From Mangrovicoccus algicola (lineage in GTDB: Bacteria; Pseudomonadota; Alphaproteobacteria; Rhodobacterales; Rhodobacteraceae): a stretch of 33,110 nt of DNA. Both the position numbers and the translations under genes were made by a program. This document shows, one piece after another, positions 12,676 to 22,169 of this stretch. Position 1 is the stretch's first letter. Each line of letters begins with the position of its first letter. The DNA lies in the NCBI RefSeq assembly GCF_014903745.1, contig NZ_JACVXA010000055.1, positions 1 through 33,110 of the forward strand. The letters are read 5' to 3'. The notes below the pieces were generated by a model. The model did no database searches and had not been told where the DNA came from. It saw nothing but the letters and a program-made list of their open reading frames with translations.

Positions 12676-14839
12676 CTCCGTCACTTCGGCCCCCGCGCGT
12701 CACGAGCCCCTGATCCCGGTCGAGGATCTCGTCGCGCGGGTCCTGGCCTACAATCCGTGCTCCGACACCGCCCGGCTGCACGCCGCCTATGCCTATGCGC
12801 GGCAGGCCCATGAGGGCCAGTTCCGGCGTTCGGGCGAAGCCTATTTCGTGCATCCCGTTGCCGTCTCTGCCCTGCTGGCCGAGCAGAAGCTGGACGATGC
12901 CACGCTGATCACCGCGCTTCTGCACGACACCGTCGAGGACACCACGGCCACCCGCGACGATATCGTGCGGCTCTTCGGGGCCGAGATCGCCGATCTGGTC
13001 GACGGGGTCACCAAGCTCACCAATTTCCAGCTGAACTCGACAGAGACCAAGCAGGCGGAGAATTTCCGCAAGCTGTTCGTCGCGATGTCGAAGGACCTGC
13101 GGGTGATCCTGGTCAAGCTGTTCGACCGGCTGCACAACATGCGCACCATCAAGTCGCTGCCCTCCGAGAAGCAGGTCAAGAAGGCGCGCGAGACCATGGA
13201 TATCTATGCGCCGCTGGCCGGGCGCATGGGGATGCAGTGGATGCGCGACGAGCTGGAGGATCTGTCCTTCCAGGTCCTGAACCCGGATGCGCGCCGCTCC
13301 GTTCTGCGCCGGATGGCGCGGCTGCGCGGGACCGCCGTCGACGAGGTGGAACGCATCCGCTACGACATCTCCCACGAGATGACGAACGAGGGCATCCCGG
13401 CCACCGTCTACGGCCGCGCCAAGCGCCCCTATTCGATCTGGCGCAAGATGGGCCAGCGCGACAGCGAGGAGACCTTCAACCGCCTTTCCGACATTTTCGG
13501 GTTTCGTGTCATCACCGAGACGCGGATGGATTGCTACCACGCGCTCGGCGCCATCCATCGCCGGTGGCGTGCCGTGCCGGGGCGCTTCAAGGACTACATT
13601 TCCGAGCCCAAGGTGAACGGCTATCGCAGCCTGCATACGACCCTGCTGGGGCGCGACGGCAAGCGCGTCGAGGTGCAGATCCGCACCCGCGAGATGCACG
13701 AGGTCGCCGAACGCGGCGTCGCGGCGCATTGGTCCTACAAGGATGGCGAGCCGATGGAGAACCCCTATTCGGTGGATCCCGGCGCCTGGGTCAGCGGCCT
13801 CGCGGAATATTTCGAGGCCGGCACGGATGTCGCCGATTTCTTCGAGACCGTGAAGCTGGAAATGTATGCCGACAAGGTGTTCTGCTTCACGCCCAAGGGC
13901 GAGGTCATCAAGCTGCCCAAGGGGGCGACGCCGCTGGATTTCGCCTTCGCCATCCATACCCGCATCGGGCTGGCCTGCGTCGGGGCGCGGGTCGACGGGT
14001 CGCGCGTGCCGCTCTGGACCCGTCTGCGCAATGGCCAGTCGGTGGAGATCATCACCGCCGAGGGACAGAGCCCGCAGGCCACCTGGATCGACATCGCCGT
14101 GACCGGCAAGGCGAAGTCGGCGATCCGGCGGGCCCTGCGCGAGGCGCAACGCGACCGGTTCATCAAGCTGGGCCGCGAACTGGTGCGCGGTGCCTTCGCC
14201 AATGTCGACAAGAAGGCCACGGAGAAGACCCTGATGACCGCCGCGCGCAGCCTCGGGCTGGGCAGCGATCACGAGGAACTACTGTCGCGGCTGGGCTCGG
14301 GCGAGATCAGCGCCCGCGCCGTGGTCACCGCCGTCTATCCCGAACTGGCCGAGGCCGAGGGCGAGCTGGTGGAGATGCGCCGCGCGGTCCTGGGGCTGGA
14401 GGAAGGCCAGAGCTGGGTTCGCGGCACCTGCTGCCAGCCGGTGCCGGGCGAACGCATCGTCGGCATCACCCAGCCGGGCACGGGGGTGATGGTCCATGCG
14501 ATCGACTGTCCGCGGCTTGCGGATTACGAGGACCAGATGGACCGCTGGATCGACCTGCACTGGCAGCCCGGCCGCCACTCTGCCGCCTTCGGGGTGTCTC
14601 TGGAAATCACCATGTCGAATGATGCCGGCGTGCTGGGGCGTGTCTGCACCTTGATCGGCGAGCAGAAAGCCAACATATCGAACGTGGAATTCTGCGACCG
14701 CAAACCGGATTTTTACCGCGCCATGCTCGAAGTCGAGGTCTCCACCGTGGAGCATCTGCACCGGGTCATGACCGCGCTGGAGGCGGATACGAACGTGGCG
14801 GAAGTCCGCAGGACCCGGGAATCCGCGGATGGGGGCTGA
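12665..14839 (+). CDS. rel: Bifunctional (p)ppGpp synthetase/hydrolase (Rel)
   Basis: Rel makes and degrades (p)ppGpp in the stringent response. From a CTG at 12665 it would be 724 residues. The HD hydrolase domain has [20 protein letters not shown] and LLHDTVEDT (His87-Asp88). The synthetase domain has [13 protein letters not shown] and [16 protein letters not shown] near 305; RFKD (RxKD) marks a bifunctional enzyme rather than a RelA-only synthetase. A TGS domain lies near 400-460 ([19 protein letters not shown]) and an ACT domain near 645-724. The start is uncertain. The frame is open from a TGA at 12650, yet it has no ATG, GTG or TTG until a GTG at 12848, which lies inside the conserved HD region. 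CTG 12665, with GGAAG upstream, gives a natural-looking MSDNSV start and overlaps rpoZ; CTG 12710 is another option. Confidence 0.9.
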   Translation: MSDNSVTSAPARHEPLIPVEDLVARVLAYNPCSDTARLHAAYAYARQAHEGQFRRSGEAYFVHPVAVSALLAEQKLDDATLITALLHDTVEDTTATRDDIVRLFGAEIADLVDGVTKLTNFQLNSTETKQAENFRKLFVAMSKDLRVILVKLFDRLHNMRTIKSLPSEKQVKKARETMDIYAPLAGRMGMQWMRDELEDLSFQVLNPDARRSVLRRMARLRGTAVDEVERIRYDISHEMTNEGIPATVYGRAKRPYSIWRKMGQRDSEETFNRLSDIFGFRVITETRMDCYHALGAIHRRWRAVPGRFKDYISEPKVNGYRSLHTTLLGRDGKRVEVQIRTREMHEVAERGVAAHWSYKDGEPMENPYSVDPGAWVSGLAEYFEAGTDVADFFETVKLEMYADKVFCFTPKGEVIKLPKGATPLDFAFAIHTRIGLACVGARVDGSRVPLWTRLRNGQSVEIITAEGQSPQATWIDIAVTGKAKSAIRRALREAQRDRFIKLGRELVRGAFANVDKKATEKTLMTAARSLGLGSDHEELLSRLGSGEISARAVVTAVYPELAEAEGELVEMRRAVLGLEEGQSWVRGTCCQPVPGERIVGITQPGTGVMVHAIDCPRLADYEDQMDRWIDLHWQPGRHSAAFGVSLEITMSNDAGVLGRVCTLIGEQKANISNVEFCDRKPDFYRAMLEVEVSTVEHLHRVMTALEADTNVAEVRRTRESADGG

Positions 14840-14863
14840 GCCCCCGGCGCGCGGCGCGGGGGC
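14831..14863 (+). other. Overlapping alternative hairpins at the rel stop
   Basis: GGGGGC (14831-14836), GCCCCC (14840-14845) and GGGGGC (14858-14863) occur in succession around the rel stop codon. The central arm can pair with either neighbour, but not both. There is no T-tract. It could weakly attenuate or punctuate transcription into the DUF2062 gene, or be a chance result of high GC. Confidence 0.3.
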
Positions 14864-14917
14864 GGTTGAACGAGGCGGGCCGGGTCGACCGGCAGCCGGG
14901 GCGTAGGGTGAAGGCTG

Positions 14918-15553
14918 GTGTTCAAGCGCCGGGATAAACGCGGGACCGGTCGGGTCATCGTCGAGGCGATTTATCCGCCCGGAGGCTGGGGCCGGGCGAT
15001 CAACTACATGTATCACCGCCTCAAGCGCCTGCCCGATCCGCCGCACCGGATCGCGCGCGGCACGGCGGCGGGCATCTTCGTCAGCTTCTCGCCGTTTTTC
15101 GGGCTGCATTTCATCCTGGCCGGGGTCTTCGCCTGGATGGTGCGCGGCAATGTCGTGGCATCGATCTTCGCCACTTTCGTGGGAAATCCGGTGTCCTTTC
15201 CCTTCATTGCCGCGGCTGGGATGTATACCGGCAACCTGGTCCTGGGCCAGCATGCGACCGTGCATTTCAATGCGATGATGCTGGCCTTCAAGCGCGCCAG
15301 CGGCGACATGTGGTGGAACATGATGTCGGTGTTCAACGGCACCGAGGCGCATTGGCACGGCCTGGCCCAGTTCAACCGCGACATCTTCCTGCCCTATCTG
15401 CTGGGGGGCGCGATCAACGGCCTTGTCGTGTCGGTGGCGGGCTATGCCCTGGCCCATCGCCTGATCGACGCCTATCAGCGGCGGCGCGCGCGGCTCTTGC
15501 AGCAGAAGCTGCAGGCGCGGCTGAAGATCCGTTCGGGCGCGATGGTAAAGTGA
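14918..15553 (+). CDS. DUF2062 domain membrane protein
   Basis: This 211-residue integral membrane protein shows the DUF2062 pattern. [26 protein letters not shown] comprises the conserved N-terminal part, followed by [20 protein letters not shown], a hydrophobic helix, and the [13 protein letters not shown] motif. A second hydrophobic pair lies near residues 145-190, and the tail is basic ([10 protein letters not shown]). The function of the family is unknown. The start is a GTG at 14918 preceded by GTGAAGG; this gives the usual MFKRR N-terminus. Its position between rel and pdxJ is the conserved Rhodobacterales order. Confidence 0.85.
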   Translation: MFKRRDKRGTGRVIVEAIYPPGGWGRAINYMYHRLKRLPDPPHRIARGTAAGIFVSFSPFFGLHFILAGVFAWMVRGNVVASIFATFVGNPVSFPFIAAAGMYTGNLVLGQHATVHFNAMMLAFKRASGDMWWNMMSVFNGTEAHWHGLAQFNRDIFLPYLLGGAINGLVVSVAGYALAHRLIDAYQRRRARLLQQKLQARLKIRSGAMVK

Positions 15554-15650
15554 CACTGATGGGGCGGGAAGGGGCGGCGCAGCCCTTCGCGCTTGCCTCC
15601 GGCCCGTCCGCCGCGCTACCCGCAGGACAGCAGGAAAAGGGGAAGCCAGC

Positions 15651-16397
15651 ATGGCCACAGAGCGTCTGCGCCTCGGGGTGAATATCGATCACGTGGCCAC
15701 CATCCGCAATGCCCGGGGCGGGGCGGTTCCCGACCCGGTCCGCGCGGCGAAGCTGGCCGAGGCGGCCGGGGCCGACGGCATCACCGCGCATCTGCGCGAG
15801 GACCGGCGCCATATCCGCGACGCGGATATCGAGAGGCTGGCGGCGGACCTGTCCGTGCCGCTGAATTTCGAAATGGCGGCCACTGCCGAGATGCAGGCCA
15901 TCGCCCTGCGCATCCGCCCCCATGCCGTCTGCGTCGTGCCCGAGCGGCGCGAGGAGCGCACGACCGAGGGCGGCCTGGACGTGGCGGGGGACGAGGCGCG
16001 GCTGGCGGCGTATATCGCGCCGCTGCGCGCGGCGGGATCGCGCGTGTCGATGTTCATCGCCGCAGACAGGGCGCAGATCGAGGCCTCGGCCCGGATCGGC
16101 GCCGCGGTGGTGGAGCTGCATACCGGAGGCTATTGCGACGCGCATGCCGAGGGCCGCCTTGCCGAACGCGATGCCGAGCTGGACCGTCTGCGCGAGATGG
16201 CCGCCCTTGCCCATGGGCTGGGGCTCGAGGTGCATGCCGGGCACGGGCTGACCTATGAAACGGTGACGCCGGTGGCGGCCATTGCCGAGATGCGCGAACT
16301 GAATATCGGCCATTTCCTGATCGGCGAGGCGGTGTTTGCCGGGCTCGACGGCGCCATTCGCGAGATGCGGCGCCTGATGGACGGGGCGCGCGGATGA
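15651..16397 (+). CDS. pdxJ: Pyridoxine 5'-phosphate synthase
   Basis: PdxJ condenses 1-deoxy-D-xylulose 5-phosphate with 3-amino-2-oxopropyl phosphate to form pyridoxine 5'-phosphate, the last ring-forming step of DXP-dependent vitamin B6 synthesis. The 248-residue TIM-barrel protein has the diagnostic segments [43 protein letters not shown] and [12 protein letters not shown]; the acid/base residues Glu and His are conserved within them. The ATG at 15651 has AGGGGAAG upstream. The stop overlaps the next start (ATGA), so the pdxJ-membrane protein-acpS unit is translationally coupled. Confidence 0.97.
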   Translation: MATERLRLGVNIDHVATIRNARGGAVPDPVRAAKLAEAAGADGITAHLREDRRHIRDADIERLAADLSVPLNFEMAATAEMQAIALRIRPHAVCVVPERREERTTEGGLDVAGDEARLAAYIAPLRAAGSRVSMFIAADRAQIEASARIGAAVVELHTGGYCDAHAEGRLAERDAELDRLREMAALAHGLGLEVHAGHGLTYETVTPVAAIAEMRELNIGHFLIGEAVFAGLDGAIREMRRLMDGARG

Positions 16398-16840
16398 GCG
16401 GGGCGGCGGAGACGGGCTACAGCTTCCGGCCCCTGCGTTTCACCCTGTCTTTGATCGGCCTGACCGTCGTCGTCGCAAGCGCGAATGGCGCCCTGCATGC
16501 GGCGGCGGGATTCGGCCTGCCGCAATCCGCGGCGGGCATCCTGGCCATCGTCGGCGCCGTGGGGATCGAGGGCACGCTCTGCGGCCGCCGCGACGGGGGC
16601 GCCCCGGGCGAGGCGCTGCTGCGGCGCATCGCGGTCCTGATGGCGCTTTGGGGCGCCGCGACCTTCACGATGCTGGGGCTGTTCGGCGTCGTGGTGGCCG
16701 GGGGGCGGCTGACCGGGCTGCCGCCGGGGCTCTGGATGTCGCTGCTGTCGACCGTGGCGATCTATGGCGCGACCCTGCTGATCGTCGGCTACCTGCTGTT
16801 CGGCGCGGCCGCGCGCCGTGTCGCGGCCGAGCGGTCATGA
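16394..16840 (+). CDS. Four-helix inner membrane protein, function unknown
   Basis: This is a 148-residue protein with four predicted membrane helices (about residues 15-37, 46-64, 79-104 and 113-141). A short charged loop ([16 protein letters not shown]) lies between helices two and three, and the C-terminus is basic. The overall shape and the GR-rich loop resemble the ABZJ_00895 family of small membrane proteins, but I cannot confirm membership by eye. It overlaps pdxJ upstream and acpS downstream by 4 bp each, so it is cotranslated with both. No catalytic motif is seen. Confidence 0.75.
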   Translation: MSGAAETGYSFRPLRFTLSLIGLTVVVASANGALHAAAGFGLPQSAAGILAIVGAVGIEGTLCGRRDGGAPGEALLRRIAVLMALWGAATFTMLGLFGVVVAGGRLTGLPPGLWMSLLSTVAIYGATLLIVGYLLFGAAARRVAAERS

Positions 16841-17295
16841 TCCTGGGCATCGGGACCGACCTGGCCAATATCGAGCGGATCGCCGGCACGCTGGAGCGGT
16901 TCGGCGACCGGTTCAAGACCCGCGTCTTCACCCAGACCGAGCGCGCCAAGGCGGAGCGCCGCGCCGATGTGGCGGGCACCTATGCCAAGCGGTGGGCCGC
17001 CAAGGAGGCCTGTTCCAAGGCGCTCGGCACCGGGCTGGCCATGGGCATCTCCTGGAAGGACATGGCGGTGCGCAACATCGCCAGCGGCCAGCCGGTGATG
17101 GAACTGACCGGCTGGGCGGCGGAGCGGCTGGCGGCGATGACCCCGCCCGGGCACGAGGCGGTGGTGCATGTCACGCTGACCGACGACCATCCCTGGGCGC
17201 AGGCCTTCGTGGTGATCGAGGCGCGCCCCCTGGCCGGGCCGGGCGTGCTTGACACCGCCCCGGCCTCCCCCCAAGAAACGCCGCATCAGGACTGA
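16837..17295 (+). CDS. acpS: Holo-[acyl-carrier-protein] synthase
   Basis: AcpS transfers 4'-phosphopantetheine from CoA to apo-ACP, activating it for fatty-acid synthesis. The 152-residue protein begins [15 protein letters not shown], containing the Mg-binding Asp, and has the second signature [16 protein letters not shown] with the metal-binding Glu. The ATG at 16837 overlaps the preceding stop. The last 15 or so residues, after IEARPLAG, are Pro/Ala-rich and beyond the usual domain end. lepB follows after 11 bp. Confidence 0.96.
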   Translation: MILGIGTDLANIERIAGTLERFGDRFKTRVFTQTERAKAERRADVAGTYAKRWAAKEACSKALGTGLAMGISWKDMAVRNIASGQPVMELTGWAAERLAAMTPPGHEAVVHVTLTDDHPWAQAFVVIEARPLAGPGVLDTAPASPQETPHQD

Positions 17296-17306
17296 AAGGA
17301 CAGTGC

Positions 17307-18098
17307 ATGGCCGCGAAGGCAGGTAAAGAGAGCGGGCTCGTCGAGACGATCAAGACGATCGTCTACGCGCTTCTGATCGCGGGGGTGTTCCGGACCCTGT
17401 TCTTCCAGCCCTTCTGGATCCCCTCGGGGTCGATGAAGGACACGCTGCTGATCGGCGATTTCCTCTTCGTCAACAAGATGGCCTATGGCTATTCCCAGTA
17501 TTCCTGCCCCTTCGCCTCGATGTGTTCCTTCATCGACGGGCGCATCATGGCGCGCGAGCCCGAGCGCGGCGATATCGTCGTGTTCCGCCACCCCGTCACC
17601 GGCCAGGATTTCATCAAGCGGCTGATCGGCCTGCCGGGGGACAAGATCCAGATGAAGGAAGGGCGGCTGTGGATCAACGGCACCGAGGTGCCGACCGAAC
17701 CGGCCGGCGAATTCATCGAGACCTTCGAGCCGCAGGGCCCGATGGGCGGCACGCCGATCTGCTCCAACGGCATGGTCGGGCTCGGCGCGGATTGCATCAA
17801 GACCCGCCTGACCGAGACGCTGCCGGGCGGGCGCAGCCACGACATCCTCGACACGCGCACCTCGCCGCTGGACAATACCGGCGTCTATACCGTGCCCGAG
17901 GGCAATTTCTTCTTCATGGGCGACAACCGCGACAATTCCAATGACAGCCGCGTGCCGCAGACCGCGCATGGCGTCGGTTTCGTCCCCTTCGAAAACCTCG
18001 TCGGCCGCGCCGACCGGGTGATGTTCTCCTCCGCGGGCCGGTCCATCTTCTTCTTCTGGACCTGGCGCAAGGACCGTTTCTTCAAGGGGCTCGAGTGA
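17307..18098 (+). CDS. lepB: Signal peptidase I
   Basis: LepB cleaves signal peptides from exported proteins at the periplasmic face of the inner membrane. The 263-residue protein has one N-terminal membrane helix (about 13-33). The catalytic Ser42 follows in [13 protein letters not shown], with general base Lys104 in [12 protein letters not shown] and the box-E motif [11 protein letters not shown] near residue 210. The domain between them contains a Cys-bearing insert (SCPFASMC). The ATG at 17307 has AAAGGA 6 bases upstream. The stop overlaps the rnc GTG start (GTGA), which indicates coupling; the lepB-rnc-era order is conserved in many proteobacteria. Confidence 0.97.
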   Translation: MAAKAGKESGLVETIKTIVYALLIAGVFRTLFFQPFWIPSGSMKDTLLIGDFLFVNKMAYGYSQYSCPFASMCSFIDGRIMAREPERGDIVVFRHPVTGQDFIKRLIGLPGDKIQMKEGRLWINGTEVPTEPAGEFIETFEPQGPMGGTPICSNGMVGLGADCIKTRLTETLPGGRSHDILDTRTSPLDNTGVYTVPEGNFFFMGDNRDNSNDSRVPQTAHGVGFVPFENLVGRADRVMFSSAGRSIFFFWTWRKDRFFKGLE

Positions 18099-18784
18099 CC
18101 TCGGCAGCAGAGATCAAGGCCTTCTCGGCCCGCATCGGCCACCAGTTCCGCGATGGCGCCCTCCTGAAGGAGGCGCTGACCCATGCCTCCGTGTCCTCGC
18201 CGAGCCAGCCGAACAACGAGCGGCTGGAATTCCTCGGCGACCGGGTGCTGGGGCTGGTCATGGCGGAATCGCTGCTTGGCGCCGATGACAAGGCGGCGGA
18301 GGGCGTTCTGGCGCCGCGTTTCAACGCGCTGGTGCGCAAGGAGACCTGCGCGGATGTCGCCCGCGAGATCGAGCTGGGCAAGGTGCTGCGGCTGGGCCGG
18401 TCAGAGATGCTCTCGGGCGGGCGGCGCAAGGAGGCGCTGCTGGCCGATGCGCTGGAGGCGGTGATCGCGGCGGTCTATCTGGATGCCGGGTTCCGCGCGG
18501 CGCAGGACCTGGTGCTTCGGCTCTGGGGCAACAGGATCGGCAGCGTCAAGGCCGATGCCCGCGATCCCAAGACCGCGTTGCAGGAATGGGCGCAGGCCCG
18601 CGGTCAGACCCCGCCGCATTACGAGATCACCGGCCGCGAGGGGCCGGACCACGCACCGCAATTCCGCATCTCGGTGCGGCTCGATTCCGGCGAGACCGCC
18701 TCGGCGGTGGCAGGATCGAAGCGCCAGGCCGAGCAGGCCGCCGCGCGGGACCTTCTGTCCCGCCTGAAAGGAGCAAGGCAATGA
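18095..18784 (+). CDS. rnc: Ribonuclease III
   Basis: RNase III cleaves double-stranded RNA and matures rRNA. The 229-residue protein contains the signature [14 protein letters not shown] (Glu42, Glu45, Asp49). The second metal-site helix is [18 protein letters not shown] near residue 118. A C-terminal double-stranded RNA-binding domain (about 155-225) ends in the typical [17 protein letters not shown] helix. Translation starts at a GTG fused to the lepB stop and ends in an ATGA shared with era. It is full length. Confidence 0.97.
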   Translation: MTSAAEIKAFSARIGHQFRDGALLKEALTHASVSSPSQPNNERLEFLGDRVLGLVMAESLLGADDKAAEGVLAPRFNALVRKETCADVAREIELGKVLRLGRSEMLSGGRRKEALLADALEAVIAAVYLDAGFRAAQDLVLRLWGNRIGSVKADARDPKTALQEWAQARGQTPPHYEITGREGPDHAPQFRISVRLDSGETASAVAGSKRQAEQAAARDLLSRLKGARQ

Positions 18785-19692
18785 CCAGCACAAGGGCCGG
18801 TTTCGTCGCGCTGATCGGCGAGCCCAATGCCGGGAAGTCGACGCTGCTGAACTACATGGTGGGGGCCAAGGTCTCGATCGTGACCCACAAGGTGCAGACG
18901 ACGCGGGCACGCGTCCGCGGCGTGGCGATGGAGGGAGAGAGCCAGATCGTCTTCGTCGACACGCCGGGCCTGTTCCGTCCGCGCCGCAGGCTGGATCGCG
19001 CGATGGTGGCCGCCGCCTGGGGCGGGGCCGCGGATGCCGATCTGGTGGTCTTGCTGATCGAGGCGCATCGCGGCGTCACCCCCGGTGTGGAACGGATCAT
19101 CGAGGCCCTGACGGAACGCGGCACCGGCCAGCCGGTCGCGCTGGCGATCAACAAGATCGACCGGGTCGAGGCGAAGACCCTGCTGGCGCTGACCGAGGAC
19201 ATGAATGCCCGCTTCGGTTTCGCGAAGACCTTCATGATCTCGGCCGAGAAGGGCTACGGGGTGGACGACCTGCGCCAATGGCTGGCGGAGGAAGTGCCGA
19301 AGGGGCCGTGGCTCTATCCCGAGGATCAGATCGCCGACCTGCCGATGCGCATGATCGCCGCCGAGATCATGCGCGAGAAGCTGACGCTGCGCCTGCATCA
19401 GGAACTGCCCTACCAGCTGACCGTGGAGACGGAGGCCTGGGAGGACCGGCCCGACGGGTCCACCCGCATCGACCAGCTGATCTATGTCGCCCGCGACGGC
19501 CACAAGGGGATCATCCTGGGCAAGGGCGGCGAGACGATCAAGGCGATCAGCCAGGCCGCACGCCTGGAGCTGGAGGAGTTCCTGGAGCGCCGCGTGCACC
19601 TGTTCTGCCAGGTGAAGGTCCGGCCCAACTGGCTGGAAGAGGCGGAACGCTACGGCGAGATGGGGCTGGATTTCCGCGACGGCGACCTGTGA
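18781..19692 (+). CDS. era: GTPase Era
   Basis: Era is an essential GTPase that binds the 3' end of 16S rRNA and assists 30S assembly. The 303-residue protein has G1 [10 protein letters not shown]2 within [10 protein letters not shown]3 DTPGLF and G4 NKID. It also has the C-terminal KH domain with [17 protein letters not shown] near residue 240. The ATG at 18781 overlaps the rnc stop; the same frame is open further upstream, but only as a shadow of rnc. The stop shares bases with the GTG of the DUF1491 gene. Confidence 0.98.
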   Translation: MTSTRAGFVALIGEPNAGKSTLLNYMVGAKVSIVTHKVQTTRARVRGVAMEGESQIVFVDTPGLFRPRRRLDRAMVAAAWGGAADADLVVLLIEAHRGVTPGVERIIEALTERGTGQPVALAINKIDRVEAKTLLALTEDMNARFGFAKTFMISAEKGYGVDDLRQWLAEEVPKGPWLYPEDQIADLPMRMIAAEIMREKLTLRLHQELPYQLTVETEAWEDRPDGSTRIDQLIYVARDGHKGIILGKGGETIKAISQAARLELEEFLERRVHLFCQVKVRPNWLEEAERYGEMGLDFRDGDL

Positions 19693-20018
19693 GCCGCCTG
19701 GCCGCGGGGATCTGGGTCAGGGCCTACATGACCCGGCTGGGGCTGGAGAACATTCCGGCCTATGTCCTGCAGAAGGGCGATGCCACGGCCGGGGCGGTCT
19801 GGGTCAAGGTCGCGCGGCTGGACGGCAATGCCGACCTTTGGGAACGGCAATATGACCTGGCGGCCGATGCGCGCCGATGGGTCTGCACCATGACCGATGC
19901 GGAATCCGCGATCGACGCCCGGATCGCGCGCGAAACCGGGCGGGACCGCGACCTGTGGGTGATCGAACTGGAAAGCCGCGAGGGCCGGTCGCTTCTGGAC
20001 GATCCGTCCCTGGCCTGA
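19689..20018 (+). CDS. DUF1491 family protein
   Basis: This 109-residue protein starts at a GTG that overlaps the era stop (GTGA). It reads [19 protein letters not shown], then AYVLQKGDATAGAVWVKVARL, and ends with a DLWVIELESREG block, the pattern of DUF1491. That family is almost confined to alphaproteobacteria and usually sits in this era-recO interval. The fold and function are unknown. The pattern of alternating beta strands and one Asp/Arg-rich helix (ESAIDARIARETGRD) is visible. No membrane segment is present. Confidence 0.85.
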   Translation: MSRLAAGIWVRAYMTRLGLENIPAYVLQKGDATAGAVWVKVARLDGNADLWERQYDLAADARRWVCTMTDAESAIDARIARETGRDRDLWVIELESREGRSLLDDPSLA

Positions 20019-20063
20019 GCACGGGCGCTTTCCCCGGGGCCCGGCGGCGCCTATCTTGCAGAC

Positions 20064-20810
20064 ATGGAATGGCAGGGACAGGGCATGGTGATCGCGTCGC
20101 GGCCGCATGGGGAACATGCGGTCATCCTCGACGTGCTGACGCCGGAGCGGGGGCGGTATGCGGGGCTCCTGCGCGGCGGGCAGAGCCGACGCATGGCGCC
20201 GCTGCTTCAGCCCGGCAATATCCTTTCCCTGGCCTGGCGCGCGCGGCTGGAGGACCAGCTGGGCACCTTCACCGCCGAGCTGCAGCGCGACCGCGCCGGG
20301 CGGCTGATGGCGGACCGGCGGATGCTTGCGGGGCTGGCCGCGGTCAGCGGGCTCCTGGCCCATGCGCTGCCCGAGAGGCTGCACCTGCCGGGGATATACG
20401 AGCGCAGCTCGGAATTGCTGGACCTGATGCCGCTGACCCCGGCCTGGACCCTGGCCTATCTTCGCTGGGAACTGGCTTTGCTGGAGGCGCTCGGCTACGG
20501 GCTGGAGCTGGATCGCTGCGCGGTGCGTGGCACCAACGAGGATCTGTGCTTCGTCAGCCCGCGCACCGGCCGTGCTGTCAGCCGCCAGGCGGCGGGGGAG
20601 TGGGCGGACAGGCTGCTGCCGCTGCCCGATTGCCTGAAGGGGCAGGGGCCCGCCCCGGACGAGGAGATCGCGCTGGCGCTGGTCACGACCGGGCATTTCC
20701 TGCAACGCCATGTCCCCCCGCAGCGCAGCGGCCAGGCCATCCCGGCATCGCGGGCGCGGCTCGTGGAGCTTCTCAGGCGCGGCATGCCGGGCCGTGCGGC
20801 GCCGGCCTGA
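20064..20810 (+). CDS. recO: DNA repair protein RecO
   Basis: RecO loads RecA on SSB-coated DNA in the RecFOR pathway. The 248-residue protein starts MEWQGQGMVIASRPHGEHAVILDVLT, the N-terminal OB-fold typical of RecO. The RYAGLLRGGQSR loop follows, and then a helical C-terminal domain with YLRWELALLEALGYGLELDRCAV. The zinc-finger cysteines found in some RecO proteins are not all present: only Cys174-type and one later Cys are seen, as in other alphaproteobacteria. It is the last gene of the plus-strand block and converges on the META-domain gene with 8 bp between stops. Confidence 0.93.
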   Translation: MEWQGQGMVIASRPHGEHAVILDVLTPERGRYAGLLRGGQSRRMAPLLQPGNILSLAWRARLEDQLGTFTAELQRDRAGRLMADRRMLAGLAAVSGLLAHALPERLHLPGIYERSSELLDLMPLTPAWTLAYLRWELALLEALGYGLELDRCAVRGTNEDLCFVSPRTGRAVSRQAAGEWADRLLPLPDCLKGQGPAPDEEIALALVTTGHFLQRHVPPQRSGQAIPASRARLVELLRRGMPGRAAPA

Positions 20811-20818
20811 GCACGGCC

Positions 20819-21208
20819 TTAGTCCGCGCTCTCCCGGCTGTAGCGCAGCGCGTCGCCCGCGGCGGTGGTCAGGACGAAACCGTCATCGGTCATCTCGATC
20901 CGCGTGACCTCGCCCAGGGCATGCAGCAGGGCCTTTTCCCGGTCGAGATCGGGGCAGGCCATCATTGTCGAGGCCAGCGGACCGAAGCTGGCCGCCCCGT
21001 CCTCGCCCCATTCCGCCCGGCCCATGAACCTGTTGCAGGGGCCTTGCCCGGCGACACGGCCCTCGGCGGGAAAGACCATGGTGGAGCGGCCCTCATAGGG
21101 GGCGCCGTCCATCTCGGTCAGAAGGAATTCGGCATTCTCGTCAACGGCCGGCTGCGCCTGCGCCATCGGTGCGGCCGCCAGAAGGGCCAGAAAGATCAGG
21201 TGCTTCAT
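20819..21208 (-). CDS. Exported META domain protein (HslJ-like)
   Basis: This 129-residue protein has a signal peptide MKHLIFLALLAAAPMAQAQP with an AQA-type cleavage site. A META domain follows, shown by FLLTEMDGAPYEGRSTMVF, then GQGPCNRFMGRAEW and FGPLASTMMACPDLDREKALLHAL. The META fold is shared by E. coli HslJ and some protease-linked proteins; the two conserved cysteines could form a disulfide. The role is probably periplasmic and stress-related, but unproven. The ATG at 21208 has a GGGAGTG element upstream. The gene lies 74 bp after rfbA on the same strand and may be a separate unit. Confidence 0.85.
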   Translation of the reverse strand: MKHLIFLALLAAAPMAQAQPAVDENAEFLLTEMDGAPYEGRSTMVFPAEGRVAGQGPCNRFMGRAEWGEDGAASFGPLASTMMACPDLDREKALLHALGEVTRIEMTDDGFVLTTAAGDALRYSRESAD

Positions 21209-21282
21209 GTCACTACACTCCCGGGCGGTCGGCGCCCCGCCGGAAAGATGGGGCGCCTTCCATTCCGCGGCAAGGGCCGGGA

Positions 21283-22158
21283 TCACTCTGCGGCGAGCGT
21301 AAGCAGGTACTTGCCGTATTCGTTCTTCTTGTAGAGCGCGCCGGCCTCGCCGAGCTGTGCCGCGGAGATCCAGCCCTGTTCGTAGGCGATTTCCTCGAGG
21401 CAGCCGACCTGCTGACCCTGGCGCTCGGTCAGGGTGCGGACGAAATTCCCCGCATCCAGAAGCGAGGCATGGGTGCCGGTATCCAGCCAGGCATAGCCGC
21501 GGCCCATGGTCTCCACCGACAGGCTGCCCTCGTGCAGGTACATTTCCAGCAGCGTGGTGATTTCCAGTTCGCCGCGCGGCGAGGGCTGGACCTGGCGGGC
21601 CCGCTGGGGCGCGGTGCCGTCGAGGAAATAGAGGCCGGTCACCGCGTAGTTGGACGGCGGGACCTCGGGCTTCTCGATGATCTCCTCGGCCTTGCCGCCG
21701 GCGTCGAACTTGACCACGCCATAGCGTTCCGGATCGGCCACGCGATAGCCGAAGACCGTGCCGCCGGTCTCCTTGGCATCCGCCGAGGCCAGCAGTTCGG
21801 GCAGGCCGTGGCCGAAGAAGATGTTGTCGCCCAGGCACATGGCGGAAGGCGCACCGTCGAGGAAATCCTCGGCCAGGATATAGGCCTGGGCCAGGCCGTC
21901 GGGGCTGTCCTGGACGATGTATTCCAGCTTGATGCCCCACTGGCTGCCATCGCCGAGCGTGCGCTTGAACTGGTCCTGGTCCTGCGGCGTGGTGATCATC
22001 GCGATCTCGCGGATCCCGGCCAGCATCAGCACCGAGATCGGGAAATAGATCATCGGCTTGTCGTAGATCGGGAGGAGCTGCTTGGATACTCCGCGGGTGA
22101 TGGGGTAAAGACGGGTGCCCGACCCGCCTGCAAGGATAATGCCTTTGCGCTGTGTCAC
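21283..22158 (-). CDS. rfbA: Glucose-1-phosphate thymidylyltransferase
   Basis: RfbA (RmlA) joins dTTP and glucose 1-phosphate to make dTDP-glucose, the first step of dTDP-L-rhamnose synthesis. The 291-residue length is standard. Signatures are KGIILAGGSGTRLYPIT (nucleotide loop), KPMIYFPISVLMLAGI, the catalytic DNIFFGHGL region and EKPEVPPSNYAVTGLYF. It is the last rhamnose gene on this strand and is placed after the sulfotransferase with 11 bp between them, so all five genes look cotranscribed. Confidence 0.97.
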   Translation of the reverse strand: MTQRKGIILAGGSGTRLYPITRGVSKQLLPIYDKPMIYFPISVLMLAGIREIAMITTPQDQDQFKRTLGDGSQWGIKLEYIVQDSPDGLAQAYILAEDFLDGAPSAMCLGDNIFFGHGLPELLASADAKETGGTVFGYRVADPERYGVVKFDAGGKAEEIIEKPEVPPSNYAVTGLYFLDGTAPQRARQVQPSPRGELEITTLLEMYLHEGSLSVETMGRGYAWLDTGTHASLLDAGNFVRTLTERQGQQVGCLEEIAYEQGWISAAQLGEAGALYKKNEYGKYLLTLAAE

Positions 22159-22169
22159 GTATATTACTC

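Noticed and set aside
12848-14839. A rel protein starting at GTG 12848
   Set aside because: This start would remove the conserved N-terminal part of the HD domain, which is encoded in frame directly upstream.
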